NCBI GenBank assembly: GCA_964247055.1
Contig: OZ176052.1
Coordinates: 6,262,001-6,326,000, forward strand
Source: Paragordius varius
Lineage: Eukaryota; Nematomorpha
Length of the DNA: 64,000 nt
Reading direction: 5' to 3'
Below, piece by piece: positions 35,175-47,599 of this stretch. A program made the position numbers and the translations under genes. The notes below the pieces were generated by a model. The model was not told the DNA's origin. It saw nothing but the letters and a program-made list of their open reading frames with translations, and searched no databases. Within the stretch, counting starts at the first letter, position 1. Each line of letters starts with the position of its first letter.

Positions 35175-36126
35175 TTGTTAACAATCCGTAGCTCAAACTT
35201 CGCTGCCATTTTACTGCTTTGGATTTTTTCGCTAATACAGGCAGAATGTATCTTAAGGTGAAAAATTCAAATAACTTCAGTATAAATAGCTTTCAACTAC
35301 GTTTTATCAGAAAGTTTTTGATATTTTGATTTTATAATATGCTGCTTAATCGGGCTTATATTCTGATTCTGAATGTTAAAATAATACTGAAGCTTTTTAA
35401 TGTATAGAATAACATTTGATCGATTTTTCACAAAAACCAATTTAACAGTAGTTTATATACATAAGGGGTGGGACATGAATTGACACAAATTCAATCGCCT
35501 ACAATAAAAGGGAAAGGAAGCGTTATATTTTTTATATTAAATTTGTTAAAATATATTTTAATATGTGGGATCCGTTTTAGTTGCCCCCCTCTAAAATGTG
35601 CTAGTCTTTTTAAATAATGTTTTTTAAAACTCAATGGACTAAAAATTGAAAAAAGATTCATCACTCTAAAGTGATAGAATAGTCTAGCCTCAAAGAATTA
35701 GTGTTTCTACAATCTCTTAAAATATTTTTATACCGTCAACATGCCTCAAAAAAAAAATAAGGTTCTTGAAAATGTTTTTAAAAATTTGAATTTCGGAAAA
35801 AAATATGATTCTTAAAATATGTCGTTGGATGTCATTATATAGCATATAAAATAATATTACTATCGCCTTTCGGCATTGCGTTTTATTATAATTCTACCAT
35901 TTAAGCAGGCCAAAAATTTGGCACGCATCTGAAAACTTTATAAAAACATTACTATGATTTTCAAGTAAAGTTTATAAACCATTTATATTTTTGGAAGCAT
36001 TTGTGTAACCAAAAAATAATATTTGGCATAATCGAATTTTCCATTAAAGCAATTACCACAATACTCAGTTACGCTCGTAAACTGTAAAATCAAAGGATTC
36101 ATATCATTTTTTGTATTTTCAAATGT
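35175..36126. other. Gap before DCP2, with a family D trace
   Basis: 35185-35260 (AGCTCAAACTTCGCTGCCAT, GCTAATACAGGC) matches the family D interior. 35660-35760 holds family C-like interior. No exon is supported. A core promoter for DCP2 cannot be picked out from this AT-rich sequence. Confidence 0.4.
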
Positions 36127-38367
36127 ATGGTTAGCATTCGCGCATTCGATGTGATGAAAGACCTTTTGTTCGCCTCGGTGCGACCATTGTCAAAGCTTAA
36201 TACCAATTTGCATAATAAAATGTCAAAAATTAAATACAATCCTACATCTGTAATTCCAGAAACTATGCCAGAAATTCCTAATAATATTATTTATAATTTA
36301 TGTGCTAGATTTTTGCTCAATATACCAAAACAAAAATTATCCGATCCATATCATGTTTTATTTTTATGTGAAGAAGCTTATTGGTTTTATATTGATTATT
36401 GCATTAATGATTATGACAATTCTCAAATTATTGAGATCGAACATCCTTGTGAAAGCGAATTATACAGATATAAAGAGCAATCCATAAATAATTCATCTTC
36501 CAACTTGCCGATGGTGTCATTCCATGAAATTACATTTTTATTATTAGAAAGATGTGGTTATTTGAAAACAATACTAAATACAGCTGCTAATTTAGAGATA
36601 TCATTTGATAACAATTTAAATCGTGCTCAATCTCCGTATAATCTTTTGGGGAAATTAATTATGCATTGGAAAAAATACAAAAAACTTTTACCGGTTTGTG
36701 GTGCCATAATTCTTGACGAAACCAGGCAATATGTCCTTCTAGTCAAAACTTATGAAGAAAAAGAAGAAAATGGCGCATGGATGTTTCCCCGTGGAAAAAT
36801 TATCCGAGAAAATGAAAAGGATTGGCAATGTGCCATCCGAGAAGTTTTTGAAGAAACAGGGCTTGATATTAGTCCTTACATAAATAAAAATTCATTTCTT
36901 GTTTTAAATGAACCAGATAGCAAGGACAAAAACTATGCAAGTCACACATCATCAATTTATCCAACACCAACTAAAACCATAAAATTATTCATTGTGTCCG
37001 GTGTCCCTAAATCTGTTCATTTTAAACCACAAACTCGTTGTGAAATAAGTGGAATTCAATGGTTTGATATACGCGAATTATATGCCCATTATCAAACCCG
37101 AAAGCTGATTAAATCAATGTTTCCCGATCACGATGTTGGGACGTACAAGGGTAACAAATTTTTTCAAGTAGATTACTTTATACGACAATTATTTCGAATA
37201 ATGTCATCACAACACCATTCCACGTTAGAAGGCGTCAAATTTGATGACAATCATCATCCACTAAACGGTCATAAGGTATCACCGTTAATTAATAGTTTGA
37301 ATTTGCAAAACAATTTATATAATGAATTTGACCCAAAATTTGTACAAAATCCCCATAACCAACAGCTCATTATGAATCCAAACCTTGCAGCAAATAGCAA
37401 CATTAAAAAGACGCCTCGACGTATAGATGATAAACGACCATCCATAATTCCAGCATTAGCCTTAGAGAGCGGGCCTACACACCATATTCATACCACATCT
37501 AAACATCACATTGTCCATGATGATAAAGTCACAAAGAGAAAACCTTTAAATATTTTACCTAATCTTAAATCTATGCCCCTTTCCCCTATATCTATAACCA
37601 ATGAATTGCTAGCCAATTTTGAACCAACCCATAATAATGACTTAACTCCCCTTCCTAAACAAATTACCATAAATGGAATAACCAAGCCTCTTACCTCAAC
37701 GCCACTTGTTCAAAATCGTAAATCTCGGGATAAGATTAGTGTGCACAAAAAACGGACTCATTTAGCAAGTGAAGGATGTGGACTGCTCAACTTCGAAAAT
37801 ACTAATGTACTCCAAAATCTGGCACATTCCAACAGTTTTTCTGCTACCAATACATCATCACAAAAACCCATAAGTTTATTAAAATTGTTTAGTGATAAAA
37901 ACGTTGACTTGAATGAGAGTAATCGCGAGGATAAAGTGATATGTGTGGAAAATATATTTAAAAAGTTAAATCAGGTACCAGATCTCAGTTTAAATACCAT
38001 CAAAACAACTAACAATAATAGCAAAAATGATGACAATGCTTCACAAATTAATAGCAATAGTAAAGGCCAAATATCGCTTAAAAATCGACTTATACCATCT
38101 ACCCCTGTGAATCAAGCCAATGGTCTAAAAAGTTCATTATCTTTACGACCTAATCATGCAAGTCTTCCAAGATCCATTGCTAAACAATTATTATTTAATC
38201 CTACCAACACATCGTTTGCGACACAACCAAAAAATGACACGAAACACATCACCAAATTAATCACGTGTAAGAATGATGATGTAGCAAATAATAAGCCCAT
38301 TTTTGAAGGACAATGGTTCAAAGTTTTAGATCTCAAACCTTGTTTAGAAGATATTTTAAATGCTTAA
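36127..38367 (+). CDS. DCP2: mRNA-decapping enzyme Dcp2
   Basis: DCP2 is a Nudix hydrolase that removes the m7G cap from mRNA in cytoplasmic decay complexes with Dcp1 and Edc proteins. It is a single uninterrupted frame of 746 residues. The N-terminal regulatory domain is marked by IPNNIIYNLCARFLLNIP and EEAYWFYIDY. The Nudix domain follows with CGAIILDETRQYVLLVK, GAWMFPRGK and REVFEETGLDI (238-248). EISGIQWFDI matches the box B region entry, and NKFFQVDYFIRQLFR ends the conserved part. The Nudix box has one extra residue: 14 rather than 13 between Gly223 and Arg238. Residues after 360 are Asn/Ser/Pro-rich and probably disordered, with a short conserved-looking tail FEGQWFKVLDLK. The start is uncertain: Met1 and Met31 are both possible because the family core begins later. 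The length resembles fly Dcp2 rather than the shorter human protein. Confidence 0.93.
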   Translation: MVSIRAFDVMKDLLFASVRPLSKLNTNLHNKMSKIKYNPTSVIPETMPEIPNNIIYNLCARFLLNIPKQKLSDPYHVLFLCEEAYWFYIDYCINDYDNSQIIEIEHPCESELYRYKEQSINNSSSNLPMVSFHEITFLLLERCGYLKTILNTAANLEISFDNNLNRAQSPYNLLGKLIMHWKKYKKLLPVCGAIILDETRQYVLLVKTYEEKEENGAWMFPRGKIIRENEKDWQCAIREVFEETGLDISPYINKNSFLVLNEPDSKDKNYASHTSSIYPTPTKTIKLFIVSGVPKSVHFKPQTRCEISGIQWFDIRELYAHYQTRKLIKSMFPDHDVGTYKGNKFFQVDYFIRQLFRIMSSQHHSTLEGVKFDDNHHPLNGHKVSPLINSLNLQNNLYNEFDPKFVQNPHNQQLIMNPNLAANSNIKKTPRRIDDKRPSIIPALALESGPTHHIHTTSKHHIVHDDKVTKRKPLNILPNLKSMPLSPISITNELLANFEPTHNNDLTPLPKQITINGITKPLTSTPLVQNRKSRDKISVHKKRTHLASEGCGLLNFENTNVLQNLAHSNSFSATNTSSQKPISLLKLFSDKNVDLNESNREDKVICVENIFKKLNQVPDLSLNTIKTTNNNSKNDDNASQINSNSKGQISLKNRLIPSTPVNQANGLKSSLSLRPNHASLPRSIAKQLLFNPTNTSFATQPKNDTKHITKLITCKNDDVANNKPIFEGQWFKVLDLKPCLEDILNA

Positions 38368-38370
38368 ATT

Positions 38371-40124
38371 ATAATTTTAGTTTATATATGTAGAAATTTA
38401 ATACATCTATTTATTTGTTCATGGTTAATAGTTTTTGAATCACATTTACCATGTTTTACATGCAACAAGAAATAAGGATTAATCTTAATATTTATGATAT
38501 AAATACAAAAATAAAATGCATTTATTGTATTGCCAATTTATTTTAAAAATTAAATCTCTAAATTACAGCCCATATTATGTAAATTTTTATAATAAAAACG
38601 ATATTTATAGTTCAAAAAATACATATGATTTATTTATTCAATAATTTTTTAATAGCGAAATGTGGCTCAAAAATTATTTTCCTGCAAATAAGCATCTATC
38701 TTGTATCAATTATACATATTCAATCATAATTATATAACTTGATACATACAAAGGAAATTAAAAATTTAATTTACCCAACACTTCTCTATGAAAAAATTTA
38801 ATTTTTATATAAATATAAGAAGAAATATATTTATATGGGTAAATTTATATATATGATGACACATCACTTACATGTAGCATAGTTAATAATTAAGTTTACA
38901 CGAGAATAAATATAGTCAAAGGTGCAAACATATTTTTTATTATGTTATTAATGTTGATTAAAATTCATCGAAATATAGAGGCCTTACTTAGTCCAACCAT
39001 AATAATCGTTGGATAGAATAATTAACATTAAGCTAATAATTTGAATATCGAAAATTTTGGATATAGTTCAATTTATTAAATTTTACGAGAATTCAAATTA
39101 TTAGTAAACATAAAATCGTTCTTGTTGACAATATTAACTAAAACATAAAGGTTAGGGCAAATTGAAATCAGTCTTATAAACAATGCGAAAATAATGAGTG
39201 GTTTATTAATAAAGAAAAATCTACGGAAACCCACAAACATTTATATGGCTTGTACAAAAGCACACAAGTATCTGTATGTATCAGACACTACAAAACCGAC
39301 AGGTGATTTTTAAAAATCAAAAATACTTCCAAACTCTGATCTAATCCTTTCTAGTGTAATCCAAATAAATTTTGCGACATTTACAATTTCAGTTTAAATA
39401 TGTTTTAAATTCAAAATGCAGACATATATATAAGATATTTTGAAAGTGTGCTTACAATAGAAAACTACCCCAAAATAATGAAGTGGTAGTATGGAAACAT
39501 TTCACGAAGATATTTATTGAGATTATATTTGATTTTATGTGGCCTTTTCAAGAATAAGCAAGTATTGTTTATTTGATATTGTAATGCAAAATATTTATAA
39601 TTAATAAATTCGAGGGAAACACACTGGTCAATATACCGGTAAATGATTGTTTCTGACCATAAATGAGTGCATTCAAAAACTTAATCCTAGTGGAGACGTA
39701 TTTTCATAAGATCGGTGCCTTTACAGGCCATCAAAAAGCGCTCGATTATAATCTTTGTCTTTAGAAAACGGTATACCTGGATTATATTCAAACGGTCATA
39801 ATTCCAAAAAATCGCCTCAAGATCATGATTTTGGGCACTTAGTTTTTTTCAAAAAAAAGTTAATTTTACTAAGGGTGGGGCAAAAGAAAAATATTCGATT
39901 AGCTTGACTATAATCGGCAACTTCATAATAAAATTAACATTAGCTATCACTGAATTTAATGGGCTTAACGATAAGTATTTGATAAAATATTAAAATCTCA
40001 ATTGGGGGCAATCAAATAATCCAAAATGTTACAAAGTGTTATTTAAAAATTCTAATGTATTTATTGATAAATTATGAGCTTTGTGTAAATAAGTTATAAT
40101 AAATTAAATAAAAAATGGCAAAAA
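38371..40124. other. Intergenic gap between convergent genes
   Basis: DCP2 and the Fem-1-like gene end toward each other here. No exon is recognised. 39780-39940 is a strongly diverged R1-like segment (AAAATCGCCTCAAGATCATG; TTACTAAGGGTGGGGC; CTTGACTATAATCGGC). Polyadenylation signals such as AATAAA occur (38510-38516) but are unremarkable in sequence this AT-rich. Confidence 0.4.
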
Positions 40125-43100
40125 TTAATAAATATAATTGTATAAAATTTTAAGATTTTTTGGGCATTGTCTTTGCATATATAATAATAATAATAATGCA
40201 TTATGATTCAAATATTTGCTATCACAGCATAGGCATAGAATAGATAAAAATTTTAAACTGGGTATTTTGTACATAATATCACAATGGGTATTGTTAAGTG
40301 TATCATTATTTTGAATTTGTGTAAAAAACCATGCTAAAATATCAATATATCGCATTTTTCTAGAGATGCTATTAATTTTTAAACTAAAATTGTCCATATG
40401 AGTCCGCATTTCCCCGTACAAAATATCAATACCACAAATATTGACAATGTTACGGAAAAGGCTAATGGAATAAGTTAAGGTTAAATTTCGAAGCTCATCC
40501 GATGGTACATTAATAACATGATATAACTCCGTATTCGCAATACCTTGTTCAAAATTATTAATGGTAGAATGCTTGAATACACAGTTCTTGCAAGTTATCA
40601 ATTCTTGCATAGCAGAAACGTTATATGAATTCATGAAATATATATCATGTGATGCATGTTGACCCAAAAAAATGTTTAATAAGTAAGCTAGAAACCTAGT
40701 CGGCTTTTTCAAATACGGTTGGTATTTAAGGCATAAATGCATATTAGTGTTAACACATAAATTATAAAAAGAATTATTGGATTCATAAATATCAGAGTCA
40801 CTATTACACACAGGTAGAGAGAACCAATGTGAAATTCGGCACCATCGTAACACTAAATGCCAAATGGTATCATTGAGGGGTGGTATGTTTCCAGTGTTTT
40901 CTTTAGGCATAGCTAAATTTCCAATAGCCGTAATTGAAAAAAGTTTTCTTACGGTATCGATAAAAGATTGTTGGTGAGTATAATAAATATTAACGGTAGA
41001 AATATTATTATTATTATTGTTATTATCATTTAACAATCCATAATCGTCTAAAACACTGTGACAAATGTATAAAACTTCTAAGCAGTGAGTTATGACTTTG
41101 TGTAACAATTGAGCATGCTTGTAATACACGGGCCCTGAGTATCTGCTACATGTATTGATCTCACCTAATTTATAAACAGGAGGTTTCAAAAAATAATTGG
41201 GCATACTTGTTATTTTTTCAGGAAATATTATTAAATAAAAATGATAAATCAAAGGACAAAGAAGCCGAATTTGTTATACCCTAAATTTTTTTATTGAGAC
41301 AATTACATAATGACAATACTTGCATTTTAAATAATAAAATGAAATATTGTGCACTCTTAATATACGTATATGAGTAAGTATGGACTGCTAGAAAGTTATT
41401 AATTATTGCTAAATACCATATGCAGCAAAGAGAATTATTATTGGCTAATTATAGTAAAGAGTGAAAAAAATAACTACAAGCCAATGATACTGCCCTTGTT
41501 TTATGTGCTATTTAGCAATAATTAATAGCTTTCTAGCAATATATATTAACTACTGTATATGCAATATATATTAACTACTGTATATGCGCTCGTTCTCACT
41601 TAGATTTTATTCAATTTTAAAATAAATTCTGAATCAACATAACAACTTAGGTTAGTGATTCAAAAATTGTCAAATATAGCAATTAAAAAAATAATTATTA
41701 TTAATGCCATGTTAAAAATATGGCAAATTAGCATTAGACTAGATGGCATTTATATTAAAACATTACCGTTTCCATATGAGTTTTCGCAATTGTCAGTACC
41801 AGAAAAATAAAAAATCATTGGGCCCAATATATTTTCCATAACAAGCGTACAAATATGCAAAGATTGTTCAATTATGGTTGTCATAAATGAAATTTTGATA
41901 CAACTTAAAGGGATAGTGCCGCGTAGTCTCCCAACCTCAAATTCAAATAGAGCGTTTACAAACGTTGCCAAAAAATGACAAATTTGATCATCAAATATAT
42001 TATTACATGCGTTTGTACATGGCGCGTTGGCATAGATTTTGAGATTGATTGAAAATTTAAATAATATTAAAGCTTTGGTAATGTACCATGCAGCATAATG
42101 ATTCACAAGTTCAATCTGGCTATTCGACTCCATATTTTCAACCGTGAACGTTTCATTTTCAGTAGTATAATTCCTGATTGGGGTTGAAATGTTAATTCCA
42201 TACCAAAATAGTTTGTAACCTAACCTTAAACATCTTAAAAGTGTGATTTCATGCATCGGTCCTAAAAGGCGAACCGTCAAAAAAAGATTTTGAAAATGAA
42301 TCATAACCGGATCTTTTATCGTGAACTCGGATAAATGTGATTGAGCAAAAAATTCGCATGATAAATAGCATGTATCAGCTAAAAAATCTTTTAAACCATT
42401 GATAAAGGGATGAGCATCATAGCTTTCCAAACCGTGAACATTTAAATAATGAATAATGTTATCAATATCATTGTCAGAAGGTGTAATACTGACTCTCAAA
42501 CTTTTATAGACTTCATTTATTAATTGACGCCGTAGTGTAAGTCCTTGTTCCCAATACTTACATGCTAACAATATATCATCGCGTTCTTCTAATATAGTAG
42601 CACCCATTAAATAATACGCTTTAACACATGCCATATCTGTAGCTTCAAACTCTACAAACGCATCCATCATGTTACCATCATTTTTAAAGTATAAATTTTT
42701 GAATCTTTTCACATAATTGAAGATGGGATTTTTTTCTTCGTCAAATTTTACAAGTTCTAAAAGGGTTTGTTCAGAACCATATATCCCACAAGTTTCCCAA
42801 ACATCGTTACCAAATCTATTTTTGAGAAAAGGATCGGCTCCATTGCCCAATAAAAATTTCACGGCTTCTGCCCTATCTTCTTGTACAGCATAATGCAAAG
42901 CTGTTTTACCCTGCACATCTGAGTGATTAATGAATTTATGTATTAATTCCTTTGATTCTAACAAATTACATGACTTTTGATCTAAAATATTTTGATATGC
43001 ATTGACTAGCGCTTGGCATAATTCTAAACTCTGAATCGAATTTATAAGGGCTGTTCCACCCGCATAATTTTCAAGAGTTGGATCTACGAAAGAGCTTTCA

Positions 43101-43534
43101 TACTCATTATTACTATTCAGGCCCAATAAATATTGAACAACAGGGATTCGCGTTAAAAAACAGGCACTTCTCAAAGCGGTACTCCCTGTGGTAAGCGAAC
43201 GGGTATTATAAAATTCATGATTTGTTGAAGAAGGACATGCTTCACAAAGCAATTTAACTATAGGTAATCGACCCAAAACACAAGCAACCCATAAGGGTGT
43301 AACTTGTTGAACATTACCAATTATTCCATTACAATTAGTGGTAGTGCTAGAATTAGAGTTTGATGACAAAAGATTAATTTGACGATTATGATTATGCTGA
43401 TTATGATATGGTACCGGATAAGGGGATGAAATTGATGAATGACCTTCCAACAAATTAGCCATGTTGGGTGCAACGTTATTATTAACTGTGTTTGTGTTTG
43501 TGTTTAAACAATTAATAGGTAAGCCGCAACGCAT
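40125..43534 (-). CDS. Fem-1-like ankyrin repeat protein
   Basis: FEM1 proteins are substrate receptors of CUL2 ubiquitin ligases that recognise C-terminal degrons through ankyrin repeats. Exon 41767-43534 and exon 40125-41164 join across a 602-base GT-AG intron in phase 1, giving 935 residues from ATG 43534. The ankyrin-type repeats read VTPLWVACVLGRLPIVKLL, STALRSACFLTRIPVVQYLL, TALINSIQSLELCQALVN and KTALHYAVQEDRAEAVKFLL, and are followed by KAYYLMGATILEERDDILLA. That last segment matches the FEM1A/C motif (ELLGAT...K+D+LGALKYW). The rest is helical and diverged, and the C-terminal ankyrin repeats of the family are not evident. The N-terminal first repeat also appears to be missing. An acceptor-like ATATAG lies 10 bases before the ATG, so upstream exons may exist. 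Asn-rich runs interrupt the ends. Confidence 0.75.
41386..41586. repeat. Foldback mini-element and short tandem repeat in the Fem-1 intron
   Basis: TGCTAGAAAGTTATTAATTA (41386) and the inverted TAATTAATAGCTTTCTAGCA (ending 41539) form arms of about 30 bp around a 95-base loop. Next to it, CAATATATATTAACTACTGT plus ATATG occurs twice in tandem (41537-41586). Non-coding. Confidence 0.65.
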
Positions 43535-45660
43535 TCGAAGTACGTCTATATTTATAAAGGAATAATTTATTTTAAAATGAATAAGTATTATAACAGAAAG
43601 ATATATTTATGGCTCAAATAACACTTATATTGGTGGATAAAAATACGCTTAATATGTAATTATATTATCAGCAAAACGCAAATTAATGCTAAGCAAACTA
43701 AAAGTTTTAAGTAACCATAATAAAAAATTTGAGCTGATATTTATCACGATGAATGAAAATAATAACCTATGAATATGATTTAATACAGCTACATCATATT
43801 TATGATATGACACTTTTTTAATAGTTTTAAAAAAATTAACAGCTGAAAAAAAATGTAAATTTCACAAAAAATATATATTTATAGATTATATAAAAGGAAC
43901 TATCATTAATAATATTAATACGATACCAAATGATGAAATAATGGTATGTAAGGGTTAAGAGGAATTCACATGCTCTAAAAGACATTGTATATAAAACATA
44001 AATACCATACATATGAAGGATTAATTTTAGTGTATCACTACCGAACGACTCATGACAAAATTGCAGGCGAAAAACAATAACTTCAACAAATAACAGAATA
44101 AATTAGTAAAATCATACTTAAAATTGAGCATAAAGTATAACTTTTCTAAAGATCCTTTGAAATCATCTCAAATGTATGAAATATTACTTACGAATCTTAT
44201 GAGGGATCCAGATATACTCTCAACTGCCACTTATAGACACATAAACAAATACTAATGAGAAACATATAATAACATGTGACGACAAAACGCAAAATGAAAC
44301 TACATTGATAACATTTCACAAGCCTAAACGAAAAAACTCCGATTAATTTAAACCTATAATCAATGATTTTTAAAACCAATATAAACCAACTTTTTTCATA
44401 GATTATATATTATATAATATATTATAAAATGAGAAAATTCACAATCGTTTATTTGGTGACTAAATTAAGTTTTAAAATCCTAAAACCATAAACACTGACT
44501 AATGACTACAATCACATTAAAAAGTAATGTAAAGTATTTAATTTTTTAATAATATTCACGTCTTCAGCAAATAATTAAATGACTTAAAAATGAGATGCAT
44601 TTTCAAATTTTTTAATTCAGCTTAAAATCAAACAATTTTTTTAAAGAATAAATGAATTTGGGATGGTCTGAAATTTTTAAAAATATTTTCGAAATTTTAT
44701 TTGCTTATCATTTTCAACTAAAATCAAATTAAATAAAATTAAACACTTATTCTAAATCAAATGCTTTATTAATAAATATTTTTGACATTTGAGAGTTTAA
44801 TAAGCATATATCATCCCTTGATATGTAGTGTATCTAATTTTATTCTCTTTTTAGTCATAATATTTAATTAAAAAAATCATTAGGACAAATTAACGTTTTA
44901 AACAAAAGCTTTAAAATTTTTGCAATTAAATATAAATAAACTAATTACAATAAAGATGAAAAATGTTTTTTAAATATCATAATTCAAAAATATTTTTTAA
45001 ATAGTTTTAGTTATTTCAAAATAATTAAGTTGGATTGGAAAAGTTGATTATGAATGAAAAAGGGATTATTATTATATATTTTGTCAAATTTGTTGAAAGA
45101 GAATATTTAATTGATAACACTTTGACGATAGATATAGAAAAAGGCGTTTATTTGAATTACTGTATGAACAAATAAAATTTATAATGAATAAATAGGGTTA
45201 AAATTCAGAAAATTTAAATTGTGTGAAACAAAGTAACAATATTGTAAAAGTATCATATATTATAATTGGTGTATATTGGAACCGAACCCCTATTTATTTT
45301 GCAAAAAATTTGCAAGTAATAAAAGAAAGACAGCTAATCTGGAGAGGGATGTTTCTTACGCCTCAAATTATACAATAAAAACACCAGGATTGTTTAAACA
45401 CCTAAATCATCTTCATACTAATATAAATTCTGAATGAGCCTGGCAAAAAGATATTAATAGAGGGAAAAAATTTAGACATACATCCCATGCGCTAAAGGAC
45501 TTTTAAAGCAGATATTAAGCGTCTTTTTTTGATAAATATAATGGAAAAATTTTTTTAAAATGCCTCGTCCCAAATTTTTCGATAAAGTATCTGAAGAATT
45601 TATTTAAACCTCTTATAAATATAAAATATGGTACCTATCAAAGACAACGATGTGCCTTTT
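43535..45660. other. AT-rich gap or large intron
   Basis: No exon recognised. If the exon at 45661-46140 belongs to the Fem-1-like gene, this is an intron of about 2 kb. No clear repeat family member was seen. Confidence 0.4.
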
Positions 45661-46140
45661 TCATCTTCCCACTCGCACCATGTTTTCCAATCCCAGCAGA
45701 GTTTTTGGGTCAAGTTGACTTTGCAATCCATAACCAAAAATCTCAAATAAAAAAATATTATACCTAATGATTGATAAGGGTGCATCGCATAATATGCAAA
45801 ACATTAAAAGTGATATGATTCTTTGTTCCTCACCAATCGAAGAAAACATATATCTTATAAGTGTATTTATATCATGTAAATAGTTTGACTCATTCATTTG
45901 ATCTCTGCCAGATATTTCTGAAATGTTCCACAGCTTTATAATAGATAAATCTGAATCTTCTATTGTACACATAGCATCTTCGGGATTAAAAATTTGTGAA
46001 CAAATGGAAGACTTTTGTTCTATATTTAGATGTTTCAGGATATGATATAAAGAAGTCAAAGCAGTTTCTTCAGATAAATTTTTATTTAAAAGTTTGATTA
46101 TAATGTTAAAAACTTTGACAGTGTATTTTTGCATATCCAT
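45661..46140 (-). CDS. Unidentified helical protein or 5' exon
   Basis: An ATG-initiated frame of 159 codons is the longest open stretch between 43.5 and 51 kb. Its composition (Leu/Ile/Ser/Asn/Glu with few rare codons) looks coding. The sequence begins MDMQKYTVKVFNIIIKLLNK and appears all-helical; I recognise no family. A GT donor-like site follows CDAPLSII (45764, ATTAGGTATAAT). A second open frame in another phase continues toward 45640 (WKTWCEWEDEKG) to a donor in phase 1 that would match the acceptor upstream of the Fem-1-like ATG. It may therefore be the 5' part of that gene or a separate small gene. Confidence 0.4.
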   Translation of the reverse strand: MDMQKYTVKVFNIIIKLLNKNLSEETALTSLYHILKHLNIEQKSSICSQIFNPEDAMCTIEDSDLSIIKLWNISEISGRDQMNESNYLHDINTLIRYMFSSIGEEQRIISLLMFCILCDAPLSIIRYNIFLFEIFGYGLQSQLDPKTLLGLENMVRVGR

Positions 46141-46827
46141 ATCGATTTAAAAATTTAAATTACACTAACGCAATCTTGTGATTATAATGTGATTTATCAA
46201 AAAAAATAAATACTAATGAGATTAAATATCTTTATTAAAATTTTTATAGTCATTAATTAATATGTAAATAATCATTTAGATTTATATATTATATTTGGAA
46301 AATAGATATTTTCAGCATTGATAGATATTAAGGTTTTGTAAAATGTATATCGACAGAGAAAATACCCTTAAATATACTATTTTATAATAAATATGTGTAT
46401 CATAATACTCATAGTCCCATTGTTAGGCGATATTAACGATTTGTAATACATTTTTTGCCAATTCTTAAATAATTTCAAAATTTACGCACAATATAATAAA
46501 TAAACTTCTTATTATCTAATATATTGTCACAACATATACTATTATAACAAAACAATATTTATTAATTTTTATTTTCAGATATTGGCTTCGTTGAAATTTT
46601 TGGCTACTAAAATAAGTTAGTTCTTGTAAAATAAACGCAGAAATGCCGAAATTGCGCCTAATATAAATATATTCTAGATAACGACATCAAAAACATATTT
46701 TCTAAAAAATGCCAAGTTTCTTTAAAATTATTTTTAGCCAATTTGCGCAATCATAATTGATTAAACCAATAAAAATACATTTATATTTTTAAAACACTTT
46801 TTTCTATAACTGATTGCTTCAGATTGA
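46141..46827. other. AT-rich gap
   Basis: No gene recognised. 46590-46760 has a weak family C interior (AAATAAACGCAGAAATGCCG). Confidence 0.35.
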
Positions 46828-47596
46828 TTAAACACTTGGATAAACACATTCATTTCAGTCCTTAGATTCAAATTGGGACAGTTAGATACACCAGGCTTGT
46901 TTAAAATTAAAAAATCCAAAAAATATGTAATAAATTGAAACGCAAAAGTTTGCATTTGTGTAAGATTCAATATACAATCATGCATTATTTAAAAAAATTT
47001 ATTTTTTTTTCGTTAAATGGGTTTAAATATTTGGGGAAGAATGGAAAAAACAAGAGCTCTTTGGTAATATTTATAGTTTTTTGATAAATATATTGTTAAT
47101 ACCATAAAGCCTTTGTTTCCATTCTTTACCAGATATTTATACCCATTTAACGAAAAAAATAAATTAAAGGATACTTGACTGTAATAATATTTCATTCAAA
47201 AAACTGGATATTACTTATTCAAGGGTAACACCCAATGGTAAAAATATAGCCAACATTACATGTGTGCATAAGCTAAATATAAAGATAATCCAAAATCCAC
47301 CACTTTTTCTGTCTATAACACTGTTAAATGTTATTTAAAAAAAGTAAGCTTAATTTTAGGCTTAGAACTAAAAAAATTAATACATCGCAAAAATGTTGTA
47401 AAATATAATGGCATCCAAGTAGTTTGATGCGTAACTTGTTACTAAATTTTAGTAGATATTTTGGCTTATTTATAAAATTTTATTAGGATAGAATCATAAA
47501 TTTAAATTGAAATCATTTCTTTCAGTAGTTATTTAAAAATTTCAATTTAAATATTGTCTGGGGTATTTACATACCCAATTTGAACTTAAGTATTAA
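46828..47596 (-). mobile_element. Family B transposon copy 4 with nested foldback insertion
   Basis: This is an inverted family B copy with TTAA at 46828 and 47593. It is about 200 bp longer than the others because of an inserted near-palindrome at about 46995-47175, whose arms contain TTTTCGTTAAATGGGT and ACCCATTTAACGAAAA with GAATGG/CCATTC further in. The short frames here are palindrome artefacts. Confidence 0.65.
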
Positions 47597-47599
47597 GTA

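Noticed and set aside
45741-45763. A 22-base intron (GTATAA to TTTGAG) joining two frames
   Set aside because: Far shorter than every other intron in the window (64 bases or more), and the uninterrupted frame is also open.
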